Source: DASQUK01 sp963756425 (lineage in GTDB: Bacteria > Actinomycetota > Acidimicrobiia > Acidimicrobiales > VFJN01). From it: a stretch of 64,000 nucleotides of DNA. The DNA lies in NCBI GenBank assembly GCA_963756425.1, contig CAVWNW010000004.1, positions 1 through 64,000 on the forward strand, written 5' to 3'. This document shows positions 34,398 through 43,849 of the stretch, piece by piece (the stretch's first letter is position 1; every line of letters begins with the position of its first letter). The position numbers were made by a program, and so were the translations under genes. The notes under the pieces were generated by a model. The model saw only the letters and a list, made by a program, of their open reading frames with translations, was not told the origin of the DNA and made no database searches.

Positions 34398-35222
34398 ATG
34401 CCCTTCGTCACCACCCAGGACGGTACGGAGATCTTCTACAAGGACTGGGGCAGCGGCCAGCCGATCATGTTCCACCATGGATGGCCACTCAGTTCCGATG
34501 ACTGGGACACCCAGATGATGTTCTTCGTGCTGCGCGGCTACCGGGTGGTCGCCCACGACCGTCGTGGCCACGGCCGCTCGACCCAGACCTCCGGCGGGCA
34601 TGACATGGACACCTACGCCGCCGACGCTGCCGCCGTCGTGAGTCACCTGGACCTGCGCGACGCCGTGCATGTCGGCCACTCGACTGGGGGCGGCGAGGCT
34701 ACGCGGTATGTCGCCAGGTACGGAGAGGGACGCGTGGCCAAGGCGGTGCTCGTCGGCGCGGTGCCGCCGCTGATGCTGAAGACGGAGGCCAATCCCGGTG
34801 GGTTGCCGATCGAGGTGTTCGACGGCTTCCGGGAGGGCACCGGCTTCAATCGCGCCCAAACGTTTCACGACATCGCGGCCGGACCGTTCTACGGGTTCAA
34901 CCGCCCGGGGACGACGCCGGTGGAGGCCATCATCCAGAACTGGTGGCGGCAAGGCATGATGGGCGGCGCCAAGGCCCAATATGAGAGTGTCAAGGCGTTC
35001 TCGGAAACCGACTTCACCGAGGACCTCAAGGCAATCGACGTCCCCACCTTGGTGATGCACGGCGACGACGATCAGGTCGTGCCGATCGCCGACTCGGCCG
35101 AGCTGTCGATCAAGCTCCTGAAAAACGGCACGCTGAAGGTGTACCCGGGCTTTCCGCACGGCATGTGCACCACACACGCCGACACGATCAACCCCGACCT
35201 GCTGGCGTTCATTCAGGCGTGA
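34398..35222 (+). CDS. Alpha/beta hydrolase (non-haem haloperoxidase-like)
   Basis: A 274-aa alpha/beta hydrolase. The oxyanion segment is MFHHGWPLSSDDWD and the nucleophile elbow is VGHSTGGGEATRYVARYGE (Ser about residue 96). The catalytic Asp is in LVMHGDDDQVVPIADSAE and the His in PHGMCTTHAD. The sequence matches chloroperoxidase/perhydrolase-type enzymes. The start is fixed by AGGAGG seven bases before the ATG. It is followed 12 bp later by the hydrolase-cyclase gene. Confidence 0.88.
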   Translation: MPFVTTQDGTEIFYKDWGSGQPIMFHHGWPLSSDDWDTQMMFFVLRGYRVVAHDRRGHGRSTQTSGGHDMDTYAADAAAVVSHLDLRDAVHVGHSTGGGEATRYVARYGEGRVAKAVLVGAVPPLMLKTEANPGGLPIEVFDGFREGTGFNRAQTFHDIAAGPFYGFNRPGTTPVEAIIQNWWRQGMMGGAKAQYESVKAFSETDFTEDLKAIDVPTLVMHGDDDQVVPIADSAELSIKLLKNGTLKVYPGFPHGMCTTHADTINPDLLAFIQA

Positions 35223-35234
35223 CCGGGTAGGACT

Positions 35235-36563
35235 GTGGTCGCGGCACCCGAGACTCGCTACGCGAAAAGTGGTGATCTGAGCATCGCCTACGCCGCCTAC
35301 GGCGACGGCCCTGATCTCGTGGTTGCCCCAGGGTTCATCTCGCACCTGGAGGTCGGGAGGGAGGAACCTGCCCTCGCTCACTTCTACGATCGGCTCGCGA
35401 CGTTCCGGCGGGTGATCACGTTCGACAAGCGGGGAACAGGCCTCTCCGACCCGGTACCGGACGCCCCCAGTCTCGAGGAGAACGTCGAGGACCTCCGGGC
35501 CGTCATGGACGCTGCTGGGTCCGAACGGGCCGACGTGGTCGGCGTCTCGGAGGGCGGTGCCATGGCCGCCCTGTTCGCGGCCGTGGATCCCGAACGCACG
35601 CGTTCCCTTGTGCTCTATGGCACGTTCGCCCGGGTGCTATGGGCTCCCGATTACCCGTGGGGCGTGAGCGCCGAACTTCACACCCAGCTCCTTGAACTGG
35701 CTCAGGCGCGTTGGGGCGACGGCGTGGGCTTGGGCGCATGGGCCCCGAGTTGTGCCGACGACGCACGGATGCGCGCGTGGTGGGCGCGCTTCCAGCGAAC
35801 GGCCGCGAGCCCGGGCATGGCGCACAAGGTCCTCGCTCTCTATCCACAGATAGACATCCGGGCGGTACTGGGAACCATTGGTGTCCCGACACTCGTGCTG
35901 CACCGCCGCGACGACCGCATGGTCAATGTCGCGATGGGTCGCTATCTCGCCGAACACATCCCCCGGGCGATGCTGGTCGAGCTCGACGGCGCCGACCACC
36001 TGTTCTGGGTCGGGGATGCGGACGCGATTCTCGACGAGATCGAGGAGTTCCTGACCGGGGTGCGCCGTGGCCCCGAGCCCGACCGCGTGTTGGCCACGGT
36101 GCTCTTCACCGATCTGGTGGGCTCGACCGAGCACGCCGTCGAGCTCGGTGACACGCGGTGGCGGTACCTGCTCGAGTCACATCAGGCGCAAGTGCGTCGT
36201 CAGCTCGAGCGATTCCGCGGGCGTGAGATCAAGACGACGGGCGACGGGTTCCTTGCCACCTTCGACGGACCGGCGCGGGCAATCCGATGCGCCCAGGCAG
36301 TCGTGGACCAGTCGCGGGGCCTCGGTCTCGAAACCCGGGCGGGCGTGCACACGGGCGAGTGCGAGCTCATCGACGACGATGTCGGCGGCATCGCAGTGCA
36401 CATCGCGGCACGCGTCGCAGCGCTTGCGGAGGCCGGCGAGGTCCTGGTTTCGAGCACGGTCAGGGACCTCGTCGCCGGTTCGGGCCTCACCTTCGCCGAT
36501 CGCGGCGTGCACGCGCTCAAGGGCGTACCCGACGAGTGGAAACTCTTCGCCGTGGCCGACTAG
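35235..36563 (+). CDS. Alpha/beta hydrolase fused to class III nucleotide cyclase
   Basis: A 442-aa fusion. Residues about 1-265 are an alpha/beta hydrolase (VVAPGFISHLEVG, nucleophile elbow VGVSEGGAMAALFA, late LVELDGADHLFWVGD). Residues about 275-442 are a class III adenylate/guanylate cyclase domain (ATVLFTDLVGSTEHAVELGD, then TTGDGFLATFDGPARAI) keeping both metal-binding Asp regions, with GVHTGECEL after them. So hydrolysis or ligand sensing may set cyclic-nucleotide synthesis. Start is the GTG at 35235. Such fusions are common in actinomycetes. The nucleotide made is not clear. Confidence 0.85.
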   Translation: MVAAPETRYAKSGDLSIAYAAYGDGPDLVVAPGFISHLEVGREEPALAHFYDRLATFRRVITFDKRGTGLSDPVPDAPSLEENVEDLRAVMDAAGSERADVVGVSEGGAMAALFAAVDPERTRSLVLYGTFARVLWAPDYPWGVSAELHTQLLELAQARWGDGVGLGAWAPSCADDARMRAWWARFQRTAASPGMAHKVLALYPQIDIRAVLGTIGVPTLVLHRRDDRMVNVAMGRYLAEHIPRAMLVELDGADHLFWVGDADAILDEIEEFLTGVRRGPEPDRVLATVLFTDLVGSTEHAVELGDTRWRYLLESHQAQVRRQLERFRGREIKTTGDGFLATFDGPARAIRCAQAVVDQSRGLGLETRAGVHTGECELIDDDVGGIAVHIAARVAALAEAGEVLVSSTVRDLVAGSGLTFADRGVHALKGVPDEWKLFAVAD

Positions 36564-36611
36564 CTGGTGGGGGCGAGACCGCCGCTTGCCGGCTCGGGCA
36601 GGCTTGCCGTC

Positions 36612-37208
36612 ATGACCCAGGGCGCAGCGTCGCGAGATCGGGCACGCGTCGTCGTGGTCACGGGCGCGCCGGGGAGCGGCAAGACGACGCTCGGGACAGA
36701 GCTGTCGCGTGCGCTGCGGATCCCGTTCATGGCGCGGGACGACGTGCGAGGGGGGTTGTTCTTCACCGCTGGCTCATGGAGCGCGCGACCTCGACGTGTT
36801 CCAACACCCGAAGAATCGGCTGAAGCCTTTCTGCGAATGGTGGAGGCGACGGCGTCGCTCGGCGTGAGTTGCGTCGTCGAGTACGTCGTCCAACAGGATC
36901 GCCCGTCTGACATTCAGCGTCTTTCGTCGGTCGCGGATTGCGTCGTGGTGCTCGTCGAGTGCCGCGAGCACCTTGGACGATTAGCCAGCCGCAACAGCGC
37001 AGACCGACTGCTCAATCGCCAGCCGGTGCTCGATGCACTCGGCTACACCACCATCGACGAGCACACGCGCGATGCCGTCGCCCGGATGCGGTCGGTTGCC
37101 AAGGCGATGCGCGTGGACTTCGGCCTTCCAACCCTGAGGGTCAACACCGATGACGGCTATGAGCCTGGGCTCGACGGCATCGTCGACTTCGTCACCATGG
37201 GGACGTAG
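36612..37208 (+). CDS. P-loop AAA-type kinase
   Basis: A 198-aa P-loop protein. The Walker A motif is VTGAPGSGKTTLG (about residues 16-28), followed by MARDDVRGGLFFTAGSW, which resembles the Asp-x-x-Arg segment of zeta-toxin- and shikimate-kinase-like ATPases, and VVVLVECREHL with the Arg-rich lid RLASRNSADRLLNRQ. It probably phosphorylates a small molecule or nucleotide. The start is set at the ATG of 36612; a GTG at 36567 is open. No antitoxin-like gene lies next to it. Confidence 0.78.
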   Translation: MTQGAASRDRARVVVVTGAPGSGKTTLGTELSRALRIPFMARDDVRGGLFFTAGSWSARPRRVPTPEESAEAFLRMVEATASLGVSCVVEYVVQQDRPSDIQRLSSVADCVVVLVECREHLGRLASRNSADRLLNRQPVLDALGYTTIDEHTRDAVARMRSVAKAMRVDFGLPTLRVNTDDGYEPGLDGIVDFVTMGT

Positions 37209-37237
37209 TCGACAGGCTGGTCACCCCGCGCGCGCAC

Positions 37238-37621
37238 TCAGCCGATCAGCGTCCGCTTCGGTCGGAGGATGCAGAACTCGTTGCCCTCGGGGTCGGCCAG
37301 CACGGTCCAGGACTCGTCGCCGGTCTGCCCGATGTCCACATGCCGGGCACCCAGGGCGAGGATGCGCTGGATCTCGGCCTCCCGGTCCTCGGGGCCTGCG
37401 TCGCCGCCCGGGTTGAGGTCGAGATGGACACGGTTCTTCACTGACTTTTCGTCGCCCGCCGGCATCAGGCAGATCCCGACCGCGGCGTCCACGTCGGTGC
37501 CGATGACAACCTCACGTTCCCGTTCGGAGAGGATCCGCCAACCCAGGACCTGACTCCAGAATCGAGCCAGCCCGGGCAAGTCGTGGGCGTCGATGACGAT
37601 GTGATGCAGCGACACGGTCAT
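37238..37621 (-). CDS. VOC family (glyoxalase-like) protein
   Basis: A 127-aa VOC protein starting MTVSLHHIVIDAHDLPGLAR (first metal-binding His region). The middle is VHLDLNPGGDAG and the C-terminal strand is ESWTVLADPEGNEFCILRPK, the usual DPEGNEFC motif with the Glu ligand. It resembles Glyoxalase_6-type antibiotic-resistance-like or dioxygenase-like VOC proteins. It is not tightly linked to neighbours. CACACT six bases before the ATG may be a -10 element. Confidence 0.82.
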   Translation of the reverse strand: MTVSLHHIVIDAHDLPGLARFWSQVLGWRILSEREREVVIGTDVDAAVGICLMPAGDEKSVKNRVHLDLNPGGDAGPEDREAEIQRILALGARHVDIGQTGDESWTVLADPEGNEFCILRPKRTLIG

Positions 37622-37678
37622 GCGAGAAGTGTGGCGTCGATCGTTCGGCGGCCGGCACCCGTCCGCGGAGGCGACGCG

Positions 37679-38602
37679 TCACTTGACGACGATCGGGTTG
37701 ACCGGGGACCCGAGGCCGTTGACGAAGGGTTCGGCGGAGCCCTCGAACAGGAACTCGTAGACGCCGTCCTCGGCACAGTCGTCGGCCAGGGCCTCGAGGT
37801 CGAAGTTCTGGCCCTGGGTCAGACCCATCTCGACGAGGTGGAGCAGGTGCACCACGAGCAGCAGCTCGGGGTGCCGATCCATGTCCAGGTACTCGAAGGT
37901 GATGTTGTCGGTGGCGACCGCCGCGATGTCGTGGTCGCGGAACCACTCGACCGACCAGAACGACGGGCCGGTCCCGCCGTGATAGCCCTGCTTGTCTCCG
38001 GCCTTGAGCAAGCGCATCATCCCCGTCCGCACGAGGACCACGTCGCCCGGCCGGGCAGTCAGCTTGCCCAGCTCGCAGGCGGCGTCCAGATCTTCGCCCG
38101 TGATGGCGTAGGGAACGTCGAGTCGCTCGACCCCCTTGGCCCGCGCCACGTCGAGGAGGATGCCGCGGCTGACCAGCCGGCCGGCATTGGCGATGCCGCA
38201 CCTGGCGGCACCGGCCTCGGTGAGGCTCCCGATCGGATGGCCGTTGTAGATGCGCCCGAGGTAGGACGCATGCGCCAGGGCGTCCCAGTGCGTCGCCGCC
38301 TGCAGGCCCATGACCACTATGTCGTCGCTCGTGCAGAACCCTTCGGGGTCGAAGACCGGACGGTTGACCGTAAGCATGGTCCGGAGCGGGTTCAGCCGGC
38401 CCGGGATGGCGCCGATCTGCGGGCCGTCGGGGCCCAGCGGCAGCGCCAGGGAGAAGACCTTGCCGTGCCGGACCAGCCCCGCCGCCCCCCGCACCACCTC
38501 GGGCGTGATGAGGTTCAGCGTGCCCAGCTCATCGTCGGCCCCCCAACGTCCCCAGTTGTTGACCTTGCGGGCCAGCTCGTGGAACTCGTCGGGCAAGGCC
38601 AT
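37679..38602 (-). CDS. Cyclase family protein (kynurenine formamidase-like)
   Basis: A 307-aa metal-dependent hydrolase of the cyclase family. Typical segments are GADDELGTLNLITPEVVRGA near the start, THWDALAHASYLGRIYNGHP (the HxxDxxxH metal site, about residues 103-122), SRGILLDVARAKGVERLD and PGDVVLVRTGMM. Related enzymes open cyclic or formamide substrates, including isatin and lactone-like rings. The ATG overlaps the stop of the ligase gene by one base. Third gene of a minus-strand operon. Confidence 0.85.
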   Translation of the reverse strand: MALPDEFHELARKVNNWGRWGADDELGTLNLITPEVVRGAAGLVRHGKVFSLALPLGPDGPQIGAIPGRLNPLRTMLTVNRPVFDPEGFCTSDDIVVMGLQAATHWDALAHASYLGRIYNGHPIGSLTEAGAARCGIANAGRLVSRGILLDVARAKGVERLDVPYAITGEDLDAACELGKLTARPGDVVLVRTGMMRLLKAGDKQGYHGGTGPSFWSVEWFRDHDIAAVATDNITFEYLDMDRHPELLLVVHLLHLVEMGLTQGQNFDLEALADDCAEDGVYEFLFEGSAEPFVNGLGSPVNPIVVK

Positions 38603-40068
38603 CAGCCCGGGTCGCGCTCGGCGACGAAGACGGCGCGGTTGAGCTTGCCCGCCTCGCTGCGGGGGAGGGCGTCGACCAGCTCGACCGACTTCGGCACCTT
38701 GTAGGGCGACAGGCGCGCCCGGCACCAGGCGATCAGCTCCTCGGTGGGCACCGGTGCGGACGGAGCCGCGGGCTGCACGATGGCGTGGACGCGCCGCCCC
38801 CACTCCTCGTCGGGAAGCCCGATCACCACCACGTCGGTCACGCCCGGGTGCTCGCTGAGCGCGCTCTCGACCTCGGCCGGGAACACGTTGGCGCCCCCGG
38901 TCACGATCATGTCGACCCGCCGGTCGGCGAGGTACAGGTAGCCGTCGGCGTCGAGGAAGCCGAGATCCCCGACGGTGGCGAAGCCGTCGTCGGTCATGGG
39001 GATCGGTGCCGCGTCGCCGACGTAGGTGGACATCACGCCCTGGGGCTGGCGCATGTAGATCCCGCCGACCTCGCCGGTGGGCACGTCAACGCCGTCGTCG
39101 CCGAGGATGCGCAGCTCGGTGCCGATCGCACCCCTCCCGACGGTTCCCGGGTGATCGAGGTACTCGTCGCCCCTGGCGAACGTCGCGCCCGCTCCCTCGC
39201 TCGAGCCGTAGCAGACGAAGAAGTGCGTCGGCCCGACGAGGTCGATCCACGAGCGGGCCAGCCACTCGGGCAGCGGTGCGGCCCCGTGCATGACCCACTC
39301 GATGCTCGACAGGTCGCGCTCGCCCGCGCCGGGCTCGCGGGCGATGCGCTGCAGCATGATCGTCGTGGCGACGAAGCCGGTCACCCGGTGGCGCTCGATG
39401 GCATCGAGGAGCCGTGCGGGGTTGAACCGTTGGAGCAGCAGCAGCCGGTCGCCGGCCAGGAGGTTGGCCGCGTGCATGAAGCCGTTGTTGTGGTACAGCG
39501 GCGCGGGCACGAGGACCAGCTGAGGATCCGACAGCGGCCCGTAGGCCTCGAGCAGGGCGTTGGGCGAGCCCTCAGGGTTGTAGACGCCCGGGCTCTTGCG
39601 GAGGATGACCTTGGGCGTGCCCGTCGACCCCGAGCTGAGGATGCCCGACGCGTGCGGCGGGGTGACCGCCGGCAACGGATCGGTCGACGCCGAGAGGCTG
39701 CCCTCGAGGAGCTCGGTGTCGTCGGGCTCGACCACGAGCTTGGGGTCCAGCACGGCTCGAACCCTCTCGAGCTCCCAGGCGGGCAGGTCCCAGCGGACCG
39801 GCACCACGACAGCCCCCAGCTTCCAGCCGGCGAATGTGGTGAAGATGTGCTCCGGGCTGTTGTGGAGCTTGATCCCCAGGCGGTCGCCCTCGCCCAGCCC
39901 CCGGGCGGCCAGCGCCCGGGCTATCTGGGTCGAGCGGGCGTCGAGCTCCGACCACAGGACCAGGCGGTCGCTGCCCTCCTCGGAGACGAAGACGATCGCG
40001 GTCTCGTCCGGACGCTCCTCGCCCAGCTGCCGGATGCGTGACCCATAGGGGATGGGTTCCGTGTTCAT
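38602..40068 (-). CDS. AMP-dependent ligase (acyl-CoA synthetase-like)
   Basis: A 488-aa adenylate-forming enzyme. The P-loop is ILSSGSTGTPKVILRKSPGV (about residues 142-161). It also has VCYGSSEGAG, the DxG motif region FATVGDLGFLDADGYLYLAD, and the late Lys LPRSEAGKLNRAVFV. It probably charges a carboxylic acid onto CoA. GAGGGGG lies before the ATG. It is the second gene of the operon, between the amidohydrolase and the cyclase-family hydrolase. Confidence 0.87.
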   Translation of the reverse strand: MNTEPIPYGSRIRQLGEERPDETAIVFVSEEGSDRLVLWSELDARSTQIARALAARGLGEGDRLGIKLHNSPEHIFTTFAGWKLGAVVVPVRWDLPAWELERVRAVLDPKLVVEPDDTELLEGSLSASTDPLPAVTPPHASGILSSGSTGTPKVILRKSPGVYNPEGSPNALLEAYGPLSDPQLVLVPAPLYHNNGFMHAANLLAGDRLLLLQRFNPARLLDAIERHRVTGFVATTIMLQRIAREPGAGERDLSSIEWVMHGAAPLPEWLARSWIDLVGPTHFFVCYGSSEGAGATFARGDEYLDHPGTVGRGAIGTELRILGDDGVDVPTGEVGGIYMRQPQGVMSTYVGDAAPIPMTDDGFATVGDLGFLDADGYLYLADRRVDMIVTGGANVFPAEVESALSEHPGVTDVVVIGLPDEEWGRRVHAIVQPAAPSAPVPTEELIAWCRARLSPYKVPKSVELVDALPRSEAGKLNRAVFVAERDPG

Positions 40069-40093
40069 GTCCCCCTCGCCGCCCCGGGGATAG

Positions 40094-41299
40094 TCAGGCG
40101 GCCACCCTCTCCTCGACGCCGAGCAGGCCCATCATGTTGCCACCCATGATCTTGTGCAGGTCCTCCTCGGGCAGTCCCCCGAGCTCATCGAGATAGGAGA
40201 GGGGATCGGCGAGGCCCTCGACGTGTGGGAAGTCCGATCCGAAGATCACGTGGTCGGCACCCAGCAGCTCCACCAGCCGCCGTGGGTCCTCCTCGTGGAA
40301 CGGATGCATCCAGATGTTCCGCTTGAACGTGTCCGACGGCACCGCCTCGTAGGCCTGCGGCATCTGCTGGTAGCAGTGGTCGAGGTGCTCCAGCAGGTTC
40401 GGCACCCAGCCAGCGCCGTTCTCGATGAGCGCGACCCGGACGTCGGGGAACCGCCACAGCGTCCCGTGGCAGATCAGCGAGGTGACTGCGTCCTCGATGT
40501 CTCGATGGCGGGTCTGCACGGTGTGCCCGAACGGCGACGGCTGGGCGAATGCCTGCGCCTCCGTGTGCACCCCCTCCCACTCGTTGGCGTAGCGCACGTA
40601 GCCCGTGTCGGACGCGTGGAGCACGACCAGCGTGCCGCTCTCCTGGATCCGCTCCCAGTAGGGGTCGAACTCGGGCAGGGCGAAGGACCGGGGACCCTGG
40701 TAGCCCCATGCGGGGGCCGGGCGCATCAGGACGACGCGGGTGCCCCGGTCGATGAGCCACTCGAGCTCGTCGAGCGCCCGGTCGAGCAGGCCGGGCGTGA
40801 CGATCGGCGTGGAGAAGATGCGGCCCTCGAACCCGAACGGCCACGCTTCGGTCATCCACTGGTTGAGCGCATGGATGGCGTCGGCGCACAGGTCGGGGTC
40901 GTCCTTCATGCGCTCCTCGACCAGGCTGGCGAGCGTGGGAAGCATCAGCGCGTAGTCGACACCCTGCTCGTCCATGATCTCGAGCCGCGCCGGGGCCTCA
41001 CGGAACCCGGGTGGGCAGTCGATCCCCCGCCCGATGATCTCGCGCTGTGACTTCCCGTCCGGGTTGCCGTCCTTGAAGTACTCCTCCTGGGCCCCGGGCC
41101 GGCCGACGCGGTCGAAAGTGGGGTTGGGGATGTAGTCGCTGATCTGGCCCCGCACGACGATCTTCGTCCGGCCATGGACGTCGACGTAGTCGATGGCGCC
41201 CCTCTGCGACCCCGGGAGGTGCTTCGTGAGCGCATCCCGGGTCTCGTAGAGGTGGTTGTCGGCGTCGAAGACGGGGAAGTTCACCCTGCGGGAGGTCAC
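40094..41299 (-). CDS. Amidohydrolase family protein (Amidohydro_2 type)
   Basis: A 401-aa TIM-barrel hydrolase. It opens VNFPVFDADNHLYETRDALT (metal-ligand region) and has MDEQGVDYALMLPTLASL, ALIENGAGWVPNLLEHLDHC and VIFGSDFPHVEGLADPLSYL (late Asp base). The GTG start follows AAGGAGAAG. First gene of a minus-strand operon with the ligase and the cyclase-family hydrolase. It is only distantly related to the two other amidohydrolases in the window (10353, 61159). Confidence 0.83.
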   Translation of the reverse strand: MTSRRVNFPVFDADNHLYETRDALTKHLPGSQRGAIDYVDVHGRTKIVVRGQISDYIPNPTFDRVGRPGAQEEYFKDGNPDGKSQREIIGRGIDCPPGFREAPARLEIMDEQGVDYALMLPTLASLVEERMKDDPDLCADAIHALNQWMTEAWPFGFEGRIFSTPIVTPGLLDRALDELEWLIDRGTRVVLMRPAPAWGYQGPRSFALPEFDPYWERIQESGTLVVLHASDTGYVRYANEWEGVHTEAQAFAQPSPFGHTVQTRHRDIEDAVTSLICHGTLWRFPDVRVALIENGAGWVPNLLEHLDHCYQQMPQAYEAVPSDTFKRNIWMHPFHEEDPRRLVELLGADHVIFGSDFPHVEGLADPLSYLDELGGLPEEDLHKIMGGNMMGLLGVEERVAA

Positions 41300-41364
41300 C
41301 GCTTCTCCTTGGCTCGATCAGACGGGCTGCGGTCGCCCGGCATGCCGGTCAGAAGCGTAACTGT

Positions 41365-41375
41365 CCAACGGTTGG
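41365..41375. promoter_or_regulatory. CCAAC-G-GTTGG palindrome in a divergent region
   Basis: CCAACGGTTGG lies between the minus-strand amidohydrolase operon and the plus-strand D-aminoacylase-like gene. It has the same half-sites as the CCAACCGGTTGG operator at 50432-50447, with a spacing shorter by one base. Candidate regulator site. Confidence 0.4.
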
Positions 41376-41426
41376 CAGGCGGAAGGTCCCTGCACCGGGC
41401 GCATCGGGTCGCGCGACGATGGTGTC

Positions 41427-43127
41427 ATGCACGACCTGGTCGTCAGGGGAGGAACGGTCGTCGACGGGCGAGGAGGCGAGCCGTTCACGGCTGACGTCGC
41501 GGTCGACGAGGGCGTGATCACCGAGATCGGTCGGGTCGGGGCCTCGGCGACGCAGGAGGTCGACGCCGACGGCGCGCTGGTCACGCCCGGGTTCGTCGAC
41601 GTCCACGCCCACTACGACGGCCAGGCGACCTGGGACAGCCGGCTCGCACCGTCGTCGTGGCACGGCGTGACGACAGTCGTCATGGGCAACTGCGGTGTCG
41701 GCTTCGCCCCGGTCCGGGCGGCGGACCACGACCGGCTGATCCAACTGATGGAGGGGGTCGAGGACATCCCGGGCGCGGCCCTGCACGAGGGCATCACCTG
41801 GGAGTGGGAGAGCTTCGACGAGTATCTCGACACGCTCGACCACCGGCCCCGCGATGTCGACGTCTGTGCCCTCGTGCCCCACGGCGCCGTGCGGCTCTTC
41901 GTCATGGGGGAACGGGGAGCGGCCCGCGAGGCGGCCACGGCCGAGGAGATCGGGGCGATGGGACGTCTCGTCCGCGACGGGGTCGCGGCGGGGGCGTTCG
42001 GGTTCTCGACGTCGAGGACGCTGAACCACCGCACGAGCACCGGCGACCGGACGCCGACGTTCGGCGCAGCCGGTGCGGAGCTGATCGGGATCGCCCGGGC
42101 CATGCGCCAGACCGGCCGGGGAGCGTTCGAGGTCGTCTCCGACTTCGAGGATCTCGACGACGAGTTCGACGTCTTCGCCCGCGTGGCGGCCGAGACCGGC
42201 ACGCGGACCTTCATCTCGCTCAACCAGAACAAGCGGGGCGGGTACCGCAAGGTGCTCGATCGCATCGCCGAGGCGGCGGGCAACGGGATTCCCGTGCAGG
42301 CGCAGGTCGCGGTGCGCCCGATCGGCGTCTTGTTCGGCGTCGACACGACGGTCGATCCGTTCATCCTCAACCCGGTGTGGACGCCCTATCGGAGCGGGGA
42401 CCGGGCGGCGCGGCTGGCGGCGCTCGGGGATCCCGACGTGCGCCGCCGCCTGGTCGAGGCGGCCGGCGAGCCGGGACACAGGTTCGGCGGCTACGAGCGC
42501 TTCTACCCGCTCGGTGATCCCCCGGAGTACGAGCCGTCCCCCGAGGCGAGCGTCGCCGCCATCGCCGAGCGCCAGAGCCGGCACCCGGTCGAGGTGCTGT
42601 GCGACCTCATGGCCGACGACGACGGGGCCGGCTTCGTCTACTTCCCGATCTTCAACTACGACGCCGGCGACCTGGAGGCGCAGCGCGAGCTGCTCACCCA
42701 CCCGAACACGATCATTGGGCTGGCCGACGGGGGCGCCCACGTCGGCACGATCTGCGACGGCAGCTTCCCCACCACCCTGCTCGCCCACTGGGGCCGCGAT
42801 CGCGTCCGCGGCCCGCGCCTGGAGCTGCCGTGGCTGGTCAAGGCGCAGACGGCCGACACCGCGGACGCCTACGGCCTCGACGACCGGGGCCGGCTGCAGG
42901 TGGGCCTGCGCGCGGACCTGAACGTGATCGACTTCGAGCGGCTGCGGCTACGCACCCCCGAGGTGGTCCACGACCTGCCGGCGGGGGGCCGGCGACTGGT
43001 GCAGCGGGCGGAGGGCTACGTCGCCACGGTCGCCGCCGGCGAGGTCACGTACCGCAGCGGGGAGCCCACCGGCGCGCTGCCGGGCCGGCTGGTCCGCAGT
43101 GGGAACAACGGCGGCTCCAGGACGTAG
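41427..43127 (+). CDS. D-aminoacylase-like amidohydrolase
   Basis: A 566-aa amidohydrolase of the N-acyl-D-amino-acid deacylase/dihydroorotase-like group. The first metal site is TPGFVDVHAHYDGQATWD (HxH, about residues 53-70). The substrate pocket region is SSWHGVTTVVMGNCGVGFAP. The later catalytic Asp lies in GLADGGAHVGTICDG. The C-terminal small beta domain ends with GEPTGALPGRLVRSG. It is a paralogue of the frameshifted gene at 56228. The start ATG lies six bases after a possible -10 GACGAT. It probably cleaves an amide or acyl bond. Confidence 0.86.
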   Translation: MHDLVVRGGTVVDGRGGEPFTADVAVDEGVITEIGRVGASATQEVDADGALVTPGFVDVHAHYDGQATWDSRLAPSSWHGVTTVVMGNCGVGFAPVRAADHDRLIQLMEGVEDIPGAALHEGITWEWESFDEYLDTLDHRPRDVDVCALVPHGAVRLFVMGERGAAREAATAEEIGAMGRLVRDGVAAGAFGFSTSRTLNHRTSTGDRTPTFGAAGAELIGIARAMRQTGRGAFEVVSDFEDLDDEFDVFARVAAETGTRTFISLNQNKRGGYRKVLDRIAEAAGNGIPVQAQVAVRPIGVLFGVDTTVDPFILNPVWTPYRSGDRAARLAALGDPDVRRRLVEAAGEPGHRFGGYERFYPLGDPPEYEPSPEASVAAIAERQSRHPVEVLCDLMADDDGAGFVYFPIFNYDAGDLEAQRELLTHPNTIIGLADGGAHVGTICDGSFPTTLLAHWGRDRVRGPRLELPWLVKAQTADTADAYGLDDRGRLQVGLRADLNVIDFERLRLRTPEVVHDLPAGGRRLVQRAEGYVATVAAGEVTYRSGEPTGALPGRLVRSGNNGGSRT

Positions 43128-43207
43128 GTCAGACCTGGCCGTTTCACCGGCTCGACGCTGGGGTAGCGCCCCCCTACGAAGGGGATGCCGATCTGGGGAG
43201 GTGCCTC

Positions 43208-43849
43208 ATGCGTTGGTCACACGGCCGTCACGCACGGCGGGCCGACGACGTTCGTCCGCGCCGGCTCCGGGGCGAGCCGGCAGGGGAGCCCGACCTGCTC
43301 GCCACCTTGGAGACCCGCGACCGGACGCCCGATCCCACAGCGTTCGAGGAGCCACCGAGGCTGGAACGCTGGGACCGCGTCGAGAGCCGCTGGAACCTCG
43401 GCAGCGTGCTGGTGCTGCTGGCCGGCGCCGCGCTGGTGGTCCTCGGAGCCGTGGCGCTGACACGCACGGGCATCGACCGGACGTGGTTCGGCCCCACCGA
43501 GGAGGTGGCGGGCATCGACCACACCCCGTTGCTGGCCGCAATCGAGGCGGGTGTCGGGTTGCTGCTGGTCATCGCCGGCCTGACCGGCGCGCCGGGTCTG
43601 GCGGCGTTCGTCAGCATCGCCGCGGCGATGGCCGCGGGGGTAGCCGCCCTCGAGCCCGCACACGTTGCCACCCAATTGGCCGCCGAGCGGTGGTGGCTCG
43701 TGGCGCTGGCGGTCGCCGCCGCCGGCCTGGCCGTGCTGTCGATGGTGCCGTGGCCGCGGTTCGTCGAACGCCACTACACGAGCGAGGCCGCGGGCATGAC
43801 CCGGCCGCCGCGCCGGCGGTCGACGGCGAGGCCGGGCCTCGTCAGCTGA
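43208..43849 (+). CDS. Membrane protein of unknown function
   Basis: A 213-aa protein. After about 70 polar, Arg-rich residues there are four hydrophobic helices: SVLVLLAGAALVVLGAVALT, IEAGVGLLLVIAGLTG, LAAFVSIAAAMAAGVAA and WWLVALAVAAAGLAVLSMVP. The tail is short and basic. No known family recognised. The ATG follows GGGGAGGTGC. The last eight bases overlap the convergent gene on the other strand. Confidence 0.6.
   Translation: MRWSHGRHARRADDVRPRRLRGEPAGEPDLLATLETRDRTPDPTAFEEPPRLERWDRVESRWNLGSVLVLLAGAALVVLGAVALTRTGIDRTWFGPTEEVAGIDHTPLLAAIEAGVGLLLVIAGLTGAPGLAAFVSIAAAMAAGVAALEPAHVATQLAAERWWLVALAVAAAGLAVLSMVPWPRFVERHYTSEAAGMTRPPRRRSTARPGLVS

Noticed and set aside
36612..37208. Toxin-antitoxin module (zeta-like P-loop kinase)
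   Set aside because: No small antitoxin gene lies next to it, and the VOC gene is on the other strand; a metabolic kinase is as likely.
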